Below are positions 18,435 through 27,713 of a stretch of DNA of 64,000 nucleotides, one piece after another (the first letter of the stretch is position 1; every line of letters begins with the position of its first letter). Both the position numbers and the translations under genes were made by a program. A model generated the notes under the pieces. The model saw only the letters and a list, made by a program, of their open reading frames with translations, was not told where the DNA came from and made no database searches. The stretch spans positions 248,001-312,000 of the forward strand of contig JAEPMJ010000003.1 of the NCBI GenBank assembly GCA_017644005.1, read 5' to 3'. This DNA is from Rhizobiaceae bacterium. Its GTDB lineage: Bacteria > Pseudomonadota > Alphaproteobacteria > Rhizobiales > Rhizobiaceae.

Positions 18435-21400
18435 CTAACGGAATTCAAATATCGATCGGAATATGCCGGGCGCGACAATCGACAGCGGGTTCACCTGTAG
18501 CGTTGGCGATTTGGCTGGTCCCGAGAGTTTGTAGGTAACCCCCAACAGACCGCCACCGCGGCCATTGCCGAGTACCTGGCCGAGCAGGGGAATCTCACCG
18601 AAGATGCGATTGATGCCGTAAGCGGGCAAAAAGGTGCCGCTTATCGACATGTTGCCATCAGCATCGAAGACGGTACCGGCAAATGTCGACCCGACACTCG
18701 GCCCGCTCACCACGCCATCCTCTATCCTCATATAGTCGGCGCCCATCTCGACGCGCGCCGAGCCGCGCGTGAAACGCGCACGGGACACATCGACATCGCG
18801 ACGCAGCGCCTCATTCAGGGAACGCTCCTGCCCGCCCGGAGGGTTGGTAACCATAGATTGAAGCCTGGCTTCGCCGATGAGCCCGAAGTCCAGCATTTCC
18901 AGGCGTCCCGTCAGCGGCCCGGCGCCACCTGAAAGGCTGAGGGCGGCGCGCCCGCCATCAAGCTTGTCGTATATGTCGAGGAAGCGGAGCACGGTGCCCG
19001 CATCGTCCGCCTTCAATTCCAGCTTGCGCGTGCCGCCGGCGGAAGCATCGACCAATGTCGCGAGCGCGCCACGGGGCGTTGCGGCCGAAAAGCGTATGCC
19101 TGGTGGTTGGCCAGCCGTACCGGAATAGGCGAACTTTGCACCGGTCAAGGTCTCTCCGTTGTAGCCGATTAGCTCAGCAATCTCGGCACTCACATTCGCC
19201 GACACGGAATCACCCGGTTCAGACGCGCCTACGCCAGATCGAGAAGGGTCAAATTCATCGATCAGGAAGCGAGCGTCGAGCTTCCGGCCCATGACTTTGA
19301 CATTATAGCGGTTTCCGGAACGATCCACCGCAACCGAGATGTCGTCACCTGGACCAAAAGCGGCGTTCTCAAGGCGAGCGCTGGCCAAGCCGTCATCATC
19401 CAGTGATAGCGTGCCGGTAGCGCGAAAACCTTTTCCGGTAACCCTGACATTGTCGAGGCGCGCATTCCCACTATCGCCGCGCAACATGACGAAGTTTGCG
19501 CTTGCTGCCACGCCCCCGGCCTTTTCCCAGCCGATCCAGGGCAGCTCGAAGGTGGCACGCGACAGGTCGACCTGGACTTGCTCGCGGCCGGGACCGAGTT
19601 GCTCCACTTCGATCGTCATAGGCCCGGCAATAACCTGCGACAGCCCCGGAAAAAGCTTCTCGGAATCGCCCGCCTCGAGGAAGAGCCGTGCGCGGCGCTG
19701 CCGCCCGCTCTTATCGACGCCCATCGGTTCCGAAAGGGTCAGTTCGCCACGAATTCCGTTCAGAAACGTTTCGGCAACAACGTCGGCGCGTTCACGATCC
19801 GCCACTATCGTGCCCTTGGCGTCTTCGATGCGCTGCCCTTCGTAAGGCTCGGCAAGCGTGAGACCCTCGTAGTCAAGCTGCAGGTGCCATTCCAGATCAC
19901 CGACCTCGGTACCTTCCTCGAGCGGAATGCCGGCGAGTATTCGGCCTTTCGCCGTGCCGCTCAGATCATCCGGCTCGATCGGCAGGTAGTCGGTCAGGTT
20001 GATTGGATCGTAGCTGGCAATTTCGGCAACAGCCGCCGCAGCGCCGTCGATCTCGATATCCACATCGCCAACCAGCGGCTGCAGATGCGCGTCGGCAATC
20101 TTGAGCGATCCGTTTCGTGCATTGAGGGTGCGGCCAGTCTCGGTAAACACCGTTCCCGAATGCAGGGCGATATCCACGCTTGTACCGGAAAAGTCGATCG
20201 TACCGACCGCATCGCGCATCGGCGGGATCGAACCCGCCACGTCAAATCGCGTGCCCACAACTTCGAAATGTCCTGATGCTTCTTCCGGCTTCAGCGGAAT
20301 TCCATCGCCCATGCGGCCCGGGCCGATTTTCAGCAGCAGCCGGGAATTCTCGACCCAGCCGCCGAAAACGTTCGAGAGCGCCCATTTGCGTGCGCCGCTG
20401 GCAGCGAAAAACGGCCATATGTTCTTGGCATGGCCGACCGGAAGCCGGCTCACTGCGATGGCGAGGGACAGCCCGGGGGACTTGCCCGGGACGATCTCAA
20501 CGGCTCCCGACCCAAGCACCTCACCCTGTCCGGTCGCCAGGTTGATTTCGTTGGCCACGATGTTGCGCCCGTTGGGTGATATCCAGCCGGCGACGCGAGC
20601 AAGCGCATCGAGGGCCGGTTCCGGCGAACCGAGGGGGGCCAGATTGAGCCGCGGCCCGATCATCTCAAACGCATAGACAGGTCCGTTTTCTGTTTCGGTC
20701 TCTCCCGTTCGCGGTGTTACCGAGCCGGAAAACGTGAAATTGGAGCGGGCAATGTTCAGATCGAGTTTGTCGACCCAGAACGATCCCGAGCCCTGTGTCA
20801 GCCGAAGAGCCACACCAGCGTTCGCCGTGAATTCTTCCTCCAGACCGATGGTAATGTCGGTATCGGCAACCGCCGCGGTTACAACCATCTCGGAGGCCGC
20901 GCCTTTGCCGTCCTGACTGGCATCGATTCCGATGGTGATTTCCCCCGGGCGCAGCGAACCGCTTTCCGTTGGATCTACGCCGCCGAACCGGTGCACGGTT
21001 CCGCTCTCAGCGACGGTGACAGTGGCACTGAATTGCTTTTGCAACCCGTCCGAACTGCCTTCGCCCACAACATCGATGGAATAATCGCCGGCTGAAACAC
21101 CAGCGCTCAGCTCGATTCTCCCCGTGCCGCCGTGGGCAAGGAGGGCGCGATCGACCACAATCGCAACGGAATCGCCCGAAGCCGCTGGAAGCTGAAGCGT
21201 GACGTCGCGCAGCCGCAGCGTTTCAAAGCCACCTGGACCAACTTGTTTGCCGAGAATATCGAACCCGGCGAATATGGCTTCGAGCACGCTGTCGGGATCA
21301 ACCAGCCCCGTCTCGCCGCTTCCGCCAAGCTGCCGGGTCTTCAAAGGTACGGCGGCATGCGCATCGGCAAGGGTTGCCGATGCAACCTCCACCTGACCGC

Positions 21401-21824
21401 GCAGCAAAGGCCAGAAGCGTACGCCCAGATCGAGCTTGGCGGCGCTCACAAGCGGCGCCCGGGCGCCCTTGTCGGACAGTTCGAGCTCGCGAATCCCAAT
21501 AGCCAGGAAGTGACGGCGGTCGAGAGCAAGCGTCGTGCGCCCGATTCTGGCCCGTACATTCTCGCCGACAAGCTCGTCGACAGCCCGTTCGGCCTGTGAT
21601 CTCAGCCATTCGCTTTCAAAGCCGGTAGAGGGCATAACCGCCAACGCGAACGCGGCGACCAGGACCAGCCCGCCCAGACCTGCAGCGATCCACTTCAAAG
21701 CGCGGGGCACAAAGCTCCTCCGGCTGGGAAGAGGCTTCCCGGATGCCGACGGATAATTGTGCCAGCCGACAATTTCCTTGCGGCGGAAGCGTATCTTTTC
21801 GTGCGTTGGTGCCGGTTCTTTCAA
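18435..21824 (-). CDS. Large AsmA/YhdP-like envelope protein
   Basis: The protein has about 1,129 residues. One membrane anchor near the start (ALKWIAAGLGGLVLVAAFALAVM) is followed by a very long periplasmic beta-rich region with a DUF3971-like middle and an AsmA-like end (GGRAALSLSGGAGPLTGRLE, FAGTVFDADGNMSISGTFLPAYGINRI). AsmA/YhdP/TamB proteins form hydrophobic grooves that carry phospholipids to the outer membrane. The start is uncertain: the frame is open to 21953 inside bcp. I use the TTG at 21824, just before the basic segment THEKIRFRRKEIVG; a GTG at 21899 is possible. It diverges from bcp. Confidence 0.8.
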   Translation of the reverse strand: MKEPAPTHEKIRFRRKEIVGWHNYPSASGKPLPSRRSFVPRALKWIAAGLGGLVLVAAFALAVMPSTGFESEWLRSQAERAVDELVGENVRARIGRTTLALDRRHFLAIGIRELELSDKGARAPLVSAAKLDLGVRFWPLLRGQVEVASATLADAHAAVPLKTRQLGGSGETGLVDPDSVLEAIFAGFDILGKQVGPGGFETLRLRDVTLQLPAASGDSVAIVVDRALLAHGGTGRIELSAGVSAGDYSIDVVGEGSSDGLQKQFSATVTVAESGTVHRFGGVDPTESGSLRPGEITIGIDASQDGKGAASEMVVTAAVADTDITIGLEEEFTANAGVALRLTQGSGSFWVDKLDLNIARSNFTFSGSVTPRTGETETENGPVYAFEMIGPRLNLAPLGSPEPALDALARVAGWISPNGRNIVANEINLATGQGEVLGSGAVEIVPGKSPGLSLAIAVSRLPVGHAKNIWPFFAASGARKWALSNVFGGWVENSRLLLKIGPGRMGDGIPLKPEEASGHFEVVGTRFDVAGSIPPMRDAVGTIDFSGTSVDIALHSGTVFTETGRTLNARNGSLKIADAHLQPLVGDVDIEIDGAAAAVAEIASYDPINLTDYLPIEPDDLSGTAKGRILAGIPLEEGTEVGDLEWHLQLDYEGLTLAEPYEGQRIEDAKGTIVADRERADVVAETFLNGIRGELTLSEPMGVDKSGRQRRARLFLEAGDSEKLFPGLSQVIAGPMTIEVEQLGPGREQVQVDLSRATFELPWIGWEKAGGVAASANFVMLRGDSGNARLDNVRVTGKGFRATGTLSLDDDGLASARLENAAFGPGDDISVAVDRSGNRYNVKVMGRKLDARFLIDEFDPSRSGVGASEPGDSVSANVSAEIAELIGYNGETLTGAKFAYSGTAGQPPGIRFSAATPRGALATLVDASAGGTRKLELKADDAGTVLRFLDIYDKLDGGRAALSLSGGAGPLTGRLEMLDFGLIGEARLQSMVTNPPGGQERSLNEALRRDVDVSRARFTRGSARVEMGADYMRIEDGVVSGPSVGSTFAGTVFDADGNMSISGTFLPAYGINRIFGEIPLLGQVLGNGRGGGLLGVTYKLSGPAKSPTLQVNPLSIVAPGIFRSIFEFR

Positions 21825-21922
21825 TCGACTGTCGGGACGCTCGCGGTGGACGAATCTGGTGAGGACATTATATCTGCGCGGACCTTTTCGGCCGCTCACT
21901 ATTTTCAAACCGAGGCAAAGAC

Positions 21923-22399
21923 ATGACCAAGCTCGCGCCCGGCGATACCGCACCGGATTTCACCCTGCCCCGAGACGGAGGCGGAACACTTAAGCTCTCC
22001 GACCTTCGGGGGCAGGCCGTGGTTCTGTTCTTCTACCCTCGCGATGACACTTCCGGCTGCACGGCGGAAGCAATCGCGTTCAGCGGCCTCAAGGACGAAT
22101 TCGCGAAGGCAGGCGCCGTCGTTGTAGGCATGTCTGCCGACAGCCAGAAAAGCCACGATAAGTTCAAGGCCAAGCACAACCTTACCGTCGACCTTGTCGC
22201 GGACGAGGAGAAGCGCGCCCTCGAAGCTTACGGTGTGTGGGCGCAAAAGAGCATGTACGGCCGCAAGTTCATGGGCATCGTGCGCACCACATTCCTGATC
22301 GACTCCAAGGGCAAAATTGCCGCAGTCTGGCCGAATGTGAAAGTTCCCGGACACGCAGAAGCCGTGCTTGAGGCGGTTCGCGGTCTTTCAAAAGGCTGA
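21923..22399 (+). CDS. bcp: Thioredoxin-dependent peroxiredoxin Bcp
   Basis: The 158-residue peroxidase of the AhpC/TSA family (Bcp/PrxQ type) reduces hydrogen peroxide and organic peroxides. The peroxidatic Cys46 lies in YPRDDTSGCTAEAIAF. The resolving cysteine of many PrxQ proteins, five residues later, is Ile51 here, so this is a one-cysteine Bcp that needs an external thiol. VRTTFLIDSKGKI is the conserved later strand. Length is normal. It diverges from the AsmA-like gene, with under 100 bp between them. Confidence 0.93.
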   Translation: MTKLAPGDTAPDFTLPRDGGGTLKLSDLRGQAVVLFFYPRDDTSGCTAEAIAFSGLKDEFAKAGAVVVGMSADSQKSHDKFKAKHNLTVDLVADEEKRALEAYGVWAQKSMYGRKFMGIVRTTFLIDSKGKIAAVWPNVKVPGHAEAVLEAVRGLSKG

Positions 22400-22521
22400 C
22401 TGCTTGCAGCGCGGGCAAAAACACCGCAAATACATGCCAATCCGCCCGGCTCGCAAAGCTTTGTTAACCCTAACAATGTGTAATTCCCGCCTGATACCGC
22501 AGTAGAGTCAGGTGGCGTATT

Positions 22522-23817
22522 TTGCAGCACAAAGCACAGTCGGCCGTCTTCGGAAAACGCCGTGAACCGCACACGGTTATCATCGCGCGCGGAGATGAAA
22601 TCCGTCATTTCACGATACGCCCCTGGCTTGCCGCAGCCGTTGGATCGGTGTTGGCGGCGGTCGCCATCGGCTACCTTCTTGCCACCTCCTACCTTGTCCT
22701 CCGCGACGACCTGATCGGCGCCAGTGTCGCGCGTCAGGCAAGGCTGCAGCAGTCTTACGAGGACAGGATTTCCGCACTGCGCATGCAACTTGACCGTGTC
22801 ACCAGCCGCCAACTGCTTGACCAGCGCCTCATGGAGACGAAGGTCTCGGAGCTGTTACAGCGCCAGACCCAGCTCTATTCGCGGCATGGGCGGCTGCAGC
22901 CGATCCTCGACCGCGCGGAAGGCGGCGGACTTGTGCCGGAGATCGTTCCGGTGCCCCAGCCGCGCCCTGCCGATCGGGCCGAAATCGACCCCATCACAAC
23001 TGCCAAGACGGCGCGGGTTGCCGGTGTGGCGCCCGATGACGGCGCTGCGGAGGAAATTGCGCTTTGGAGCACGCGGACCAGCTTTGCGCCAACAGCCTCG
23101 ACGGCTGACAAGGCAGATATGTTATTCGCTGCAATCAACAAATCACTGCGCCGCATCGAAGACGAGCAAATCACCCGGCTCGACGCGCTCGCCCAGGACG
23201 CCGACAGGGCGGCCGACCAGATTTCAGAGGCGCTTGTTGGCGCGGGATTTGAGATCGATATCGAACAGAACGAAGGCGGCGAGGCATCGGGCATTGGCGG
23301 GCCCCTGATCGCAATTGACGACAAGCGCGCATTCGAAACCCGGGTCAAGGCGCTGGACGAGGCCCTTACGCGTCTTGAGCAGCTGAAGAAAAAGGCGAAG
23401 CTCCTGCCCATCCACAGCCCCGCTCCCGGTTATTCGATATCTTCAACCTTCGGTGTTCGGCGCGACCCGATCCTGAAAACCCCTGCCATGCACTCGGGTC
23501 TCGATTTCCGCGTGCCATCGGGCCGGAAGGTACGTTCCGCGGGTCAGGGGACGGTGGTAGCTGCGGGATGGAATGGCGGTTACGGGCGCATGGTCGAGAT
23601 CGACCACGGCGATGGCCTTACCACCCGCTACGCTCACATGTCGAAAATACTCGTCAAGGAAGGCGATATCGTCGAGCGCGGCACCGTGGTCGGCAAAGTA
23701 GGCTCAAGCGGCCGGTCTACCGGCGCCCACCTTCACTACGAAATCCGCCGCAATGGAACCGCAATCAATCCGCTGCGTTTCATCAAGGCCGGCCGCAAAA
23801 TCGCGGAACTGCTCTAG
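22522..23817 (+). CDS. M23 family (LytM) metallopeptidase with coiled coil
   Basis: The 431-residue envelope protein has a short cytoplasmic start, one membrane helix (WLAAAVGSVLAAVAIGYLLA, about 36-56), a coiled coil (about 70-130), a linker, and a carboxyl-terminal LytM/M23 domain. Zinc ligands are visible in MHSGLDF (His, Asp) and AHLHYE (HxH), so it should be an active peptidoglycan endopeptidase or an activator-type relative. The start appears to be the TTG at 22522 after a GGTGG sequence; no ATG gives the full amino end. A TTAACC half-site lies about 60 bp upstream. Confidence 0.88.
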   Translation: MQHKAQSAVFGKRREPHTVIIARGDEIRHFTIRPWLAAAVGSVLAAVAIGYLLATSYLVLRDDLIGASVARQARLQQSYEDRISALRMQLDRVTSRQLLDQRLMETKVSELLQRQTQLYSRHGRLQPILDRAEGGGLVPEIVPVPQPRPADRAEIDPITTAKTARVAGVAPDDGAAEEIALWSTRTSFAPTASTADKADMLFAAINKSLRRIEDEQITRLDALAQDADRAADQISEALVGAGFEIDIEQNEGGEASGIGGPLIAIDDKRAFETRVKALDEALTRLEQLKKKAKLLPIHSPAPGYSISSTFGVRRDPILKTPAMHSGLDFRVPSGRKVRSAGQGTVVAAGWNGGYGRMVEIDHGDGLTTRYAHMSKILVKEGDIVERGTVVGKVGSSGRSTGAHLHYEIRRNGTAINPLRFIKAGRKIAELL

Positions 23818-23821
23818 GCGG

Positions 23822-24953
23822 CTAGTCGATATCCTCGACCTCGGTTGCCGTGCCACCTTCGATACGGTGCGCAAGCGATGCTTCCATGAATTCGTCCAGA
23901 TCCCCATCGAGCACACCCTGCGGATTGGTGTTTTCGACACCGGTGCGCAGATCCTTGACGAGCTGGTAGGGCTGCAACACATATGAACGTATCTGGTGCC
24001 CCCAGCCAATGTCCGACTTCGAGGCCTCGGTCTCGCTGGCGGCCTCCTCCCGGCGCTTGAGTTCCTCCTCATAAAGCCGCGAACGCAACATCTCCCATGC
24101 CTTGGCGCGGTTCTTGTGCTGCGAGCGCTCCGCCTGACACGCCACCGCGATACCAGTCGGAATATGCGTGATACGCACCGCTGAGTCGGTCGTGTTGACA
24201 TGCTGGCCGCCAGCGCCCGACGATCGGTAGGTGTCGATCCGCACTTCCGATTCGGGAATATCGATTTCGATCGTATCGTCGATGACCGGATAGACCCAGG
24301 CGCTGGCAAAGGAAGTGTGCCGGCGGGCGTTGCTGTCGTAAGGCGATATCCGCACCAGGCGGTGCACGCCCGATTCGGTCTTCAGCCAGCCATAGGCATT
24401 TTCGCCCTTGATCAGCACCGTGGCCGATTTGATGCCGGCCTCCTCGCCGTCATGGATCTCGAGAACGTCCACCTTCATGCCGCGGCGTTCGGCCCAGCGC
24501 GTGTACATGCGCAACAGCATCTGAGCCCAGTCCTGGCTCTCGGTGCCGCCGGCGCCGGCGTGGATTTCGAGGTAGGTGTCGTTGGCGTCGGCCTCGCCGG
24601 AAAGCAGCGTTTGTATCTGCCTGGCGCGAATTTCACCGGACAGCGAGCGTATTGCTGCCTCGGCCTCCTGCACGACGGACTGGTCGCCCTCTTCCTCGCC
24701 CAATGCGATGAGCTCCACATTGTCGTCAAGCGCCTGACCGAGGCCCTTGATGGCAACGATGTTCTCCTCGAGCATCTGGCGCTCGCGCATCAGCTTCTGG
24801 GCTTCCTGAGGATTGTCCCACAACGATGGGTCCTCAGCGCGATTGTTCAGGTAGTCGAGCCTCTTGAGCGCCTGATCCCAGTCAAAGATGCCTCCTCAGC
24901 AGGTCGATTGCCTGCTTGATTTCATCAACCATGGTCTCGGTATCTGCGCGCAT
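23822..24953 (-). CDS. prfB: Peptide chain release factor 2, made by programmed +1 frameshift
   Basis: RF2 reads UGA and UAA stops and releases the finished peptide. The gene is in two frames: 23 codons from the ATG at 24953 to an in-frame TGA at 24884-24882, then the +1 frame from GAC at 24883 to 23822 (376 residues in all). The slippery CTT-TGA-C is preceded by AGGAGG, as in the classical prfB autoregulatory frameshift. The main part has [10 protein letters not shown] (GGQ peptidyl-hydrolysis motif), [15 protein letters not shown] and [14 protein letters not shown]. It follows mrcA on the same strand by about 120 bp. Confidence 0.95.
24881..24896 (-). promoter_or_regulatory. prfB programmed +1 frameshift signal
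   Basis: Reading the minus strand: AGGAGG (24896-24891), then CAT, then CTT TGA C (24887-24881). The internal Shine-Dalgarno-like AGGAGG and the slow UGA stop push the ribosome from CUU onto UUU. Low RF2 makes the shift more frequent, so RF2 controls its own synthesis. The elements are seen directly and match the established mechanism. Confidence 0.95.
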
Positions 24954-25074
24954 CGTCTCTCTTGCCGGAATGCTGTCGGTCGGGATTCGGCGCGGAACAT
25001 ATGGACCGCGCCCGGTGCTGTAAAGCGCCCGGTACCGCTATTATGCCGAATCGCGTGGATGCCTGGTCGGCGAC

Positions 25075-27531
25075 CTAATAAAGACCGCCACCGCCGGAAT
25101 TGATCGCCTGGTTGGCTTGCGGCGAAATGGCGTTGGCACGCTCTTCGCCTTCAAGCTCATCCATGCCGATTACCCAGTAACTGTCGGCCGGCCCCGTTCC
25201 TGGCTTGAAATATTCGACTATGGCGCCGCCCTGCCCTGCCTCGGCGCGCATGCCGGTCTTGCGGTCAACTGCAATACGCTTCATGCCGGCCGGCACCTCG
25301 AAATCGACGGGGTTGGTGCCTTCGAGTGCGGCGGCCATGAATTCCTTGAAGATCGGCGCGGCAAGTCCGCCACCGGTCGCGCCGCGTCCCATTGGTTTCG
25401 GCTGGTCGTACCCCATATAGACGCCCACCACGAGGTTCGGCGTATAGCCAATGAACCAGGCGTCTTTTTCATCGTTGGTGGTGCCGGTCTTGCCGGCAAT
25501 GGGGTAGCCGAGTTCGGAAACGGTGACGGCCGTGCCGCGCTGAACCACGCCCTGCATCATGGACGTGATCTGATAGGCGGTCATGGGATCGAGGACCTGC
25601 TCGGCATTGTCGACCAGCTCCGGCTCGGACTGGCTGTTCCATTCTTCAGCGACACAACCCTCGCAGCTGCGCTCGTCGTGCTTGAAGACGGTTTTGCCGT
25701 AGCGGTCCTGGATGCGGTCGATCAGCGACGGCTTGATCTGCTTTCCGCCATTGGCCATGACCGCATAAGCCGAAACCATCCTCATCACGGTCGTTTCGCC
25801 GGAGCCGAGCGACATTGCCAGGACCGGGCTCATATTGTCGTAGATTCCAAAACGTTCGGCATATTCGGCGACAAGCGGCATTCCCATGTCGTTCGCCAGC
25901 CGCACGGTCATCAGATTTCGGGAGCGTTCGATACCGGCGCGCAGGGTGGAAGGGCCGGCAAATTTGCCACCATAGTTCTTCGGCTCCCAGACCTGCCCGC
26001 CGGAGACAATCCGGATCGGGCCGTCAAGCACCACCGACGCCGGCGTATAGCCATTGTCGAGCGCGGCTGAATACACGATCGGCTTGAACGAGGAACCGGG
26101 CTGGCGGTAAGCCTGCGTGGCGCGGTTGAATTCCGAGGCGGCATAAGAAAATCCGCCCACAAGCGCCAACACACGGCCGGTGTGCGGATCCATCGCAACC
26201 ATGCCGCCGCCGATTTCAGGGACCTGCCTCAGGGTATATGCGCCCTGCTCGCCCTCGATGGCTTCCACATAGACAACTTCGCCCGGTTTCAGCACCTCCG
26301 CCGGAGATTTCGCCTTGACGCGCTTGCCGTCGACGACATGGCGCATTGCCCAGTCCATGTTGTCGAGAGAAATGCGTCCTATCCTGCGGTCGTCGCCAAC
26401 CGCGCCGGACACCTTGGCGGTCGGTTTCAGGCCGATATCGAGCCCCTCGTCGCCCGCGGCCAGAACAACAGCGACTTCCCATTCCGGAACATCGCCCAGC
26501 GACGGCACTTCGAAGAGCGCGGGGCCCCAATCATCACCCAACGCGATCGTGGTGATCGAGCCACGGTAGCCGCGCAGCGTGTCGTATTTCATCAGTCCGT
26601 TCTGAAGCGACTTGCGAGCAATCAGCTGGAGTTCGGGGTCAAGCGTCGTACGCACGGAAAGGCCACCTTCGTAGAGCGCGTCTTCGCCATAGCGTGCGAT
26701 CAGCTGGCGCCGCACTTCCTCGGTGAAATACTCGCCGGCAAACAGATATGTGCCACCGCGACGAGGCTGGACGCCGAGCGGCAGCGCCTTGGCCTTCTCA
26801 CCTTCGGCCGGGTCGACATAGCCGTTTTCCACCATCTGGCCGATCACCCAGTTGCGGCGCTCGATTGCACGGTCGGTGTTGCGGAACGGATGGTAATTCG
26901 AGGGGCCGCGCGGAAGCGCAGCCAGATATGCGGATTCGGCAACGGTCAGTTCGTTGACCGACTTATCGAAATAGGTGAGCGCGGCGCCGGCGATACCGTA
27001 GGCACCGAGACCGAAGAAAATCTCGTTGAGATAGAGCTCGAGAATGCGGTCCTTGGAGTAAGCCTGCTCAATGCGAAATGAGAGGATCATCTCGCGCACC
27101 TTGCGCTCGATGGTCTGGTCGCGGGTGAGCAGAAAGTTCTTCGCAACCTGCTGGGTGATGGTCGACGCACCCACCGGCCGGCGTCCGCTGCCCATGTTCT
27201 GAATGTTGGTGACAACCGCGCGCGCAAGGCCGGTCAGGTCGATACCCGGATGAGTATAGAAATTCTTGTCCTCAGCCGACAGAAAGGCGGCCTTTACGCG
27301 GTCCGGCACAGCCTGAATCGGCAGGTAAAGGCGCCGCTCACGCGCAAACTCGGCCATCAACGCGCCGTCGGAAGCGTGAATGCGGGTGGTTACCGGCGGC
27401 TCATATTTGGCCAGCACCTCGTAGTCGGGCAGGTCTTTGGAGACATCGCCGATATAGAGCGCAATGCCCGCCGCAGCGAGCAGCGCCATTACAACGCCAA
27501 TGCCAAAAAAGTAGCCTAACAGTCTAACCAT
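25075..27531 (-). CDS. mrcA: Penicillin-binding protein 1A (bifunctional)
   Basis: The 818-residue inner-membrane class A PBP polymerises and cross-links peptidoglycan. One membrane helix (about 5-27) is followed by the glycosyltransferase GT51 domain with catalytic Glu87 in SAEDKNFYTHPG and the motifs GASTITQQVAKN and LYLNEIFFG. The transpeptidase domain has the active serine in SSFK (about 480-483), and KTGTT at about 681. An OB-like insert sits between the two, as usual in PBP1A. The amidase gene lies upstream on the same strand, so cell-wall synthesis and splitting genes are clustered. Confidence 0.95.
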   Translation of the reverse strand: MVRLLGYFFGIGVVMALLAAAGIALYIGDVSKDLPDYEVLAKYEPPVTTRIHASDGALMAEFARERRLYLPIQAVPDRVKAAFLSAEDKNFYTHPGIDLTGLARAVVTNIQNMGSGRRPVGASTITQQVAKNFLLTRDQTIERKVREMILSFRIEQAYSKDRILELYLNEIFFGLGAYGIAGAALTYFDKSVNELTVAESAYLAALPRGPSNYHPFRNTDRAIERRNWVIGQMVENGYVDPAEGEKAKALPLGVQPRRGGTYLFAGEYFTEEVRRQLIARYGEDALYEGGLSVRTTLDPELQLIARKSLQNGLMKYDTLRGYRGSITTIALGDDWGPALFEVPSLGDVPEWEVAVVLAAGDEGLDIGLKPTAKVSGAVGDDRRIGRISLDNMDWAMRHVVDGKRVKAKSPAEVLKPGEVVYVEAIEGEQGAYTLRQVPEIGGGMVAMDPHTGRVLALVGGFSYAASEFNRATQAYRQPGSSFKPIVYSAALDNGYTPASVVLDGPIRIVSGGQVWEPKNYGGKFAGPSTLRAGIERSRNLMTVRLANDMGMPLVAEYAERFGIYDNMSPVLAMSLGSGETTVMRMVSAYAVMANGGKQIKPSLIDRIQDRYGKTVFKHDERSCEGCVAEEWNSQSEPELVDNAEQVLDPMTAYQITSMMQGVVQRGTAVTVSELGYPIAGKTGTTNDEKDAWFIGYTPNLVVGVYMGYDQPKPMGRGATGGGLAAPIFKEFMAAALEGTNPVDFEVPAGMKRIAVDRKTGMRAEAGQGGAIVEYFKPGTGPADSYWVIGMDELEGEERANAISPQANQAINSGGGGLY

Positions 27532-27713
27532 GCCCGCTCCGGACTATCGGTGAAAACGCCCGCTTCACATAGCGCGCAACCGCGTCATTGCAATCGGGAA
27601 CATCCCTTCACCGCGGTTGTGGGCAAATTGCGGCAGATTCGATATCGGGCCGCGACTCGCCGTGAATAATCAACGAATTGTGCCATGGTTGCAACGCAAC
27701 CGGGCAACCGGCG

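Noticed and set aside
22440-22510. A second CtrA box before the M23 peptidase
   Set aside because: Only one TTAACC half-site is present; the second half (TTAA 7 bases later) is missing.
24823-24953. prfB as a broken gene with an in-frame stop
   Set aside because: The stop sits exactly in the CTT TGA C frameshift context behind AGGAGG, so it is the regulated form and not a mutation.
27680-27702. GGTTGC-AAC-GCAACC hairpin after amiC as a terminator
   Set aside because: The stem is short, the loop is 3 bases, and no T run follows on the amiC strand.
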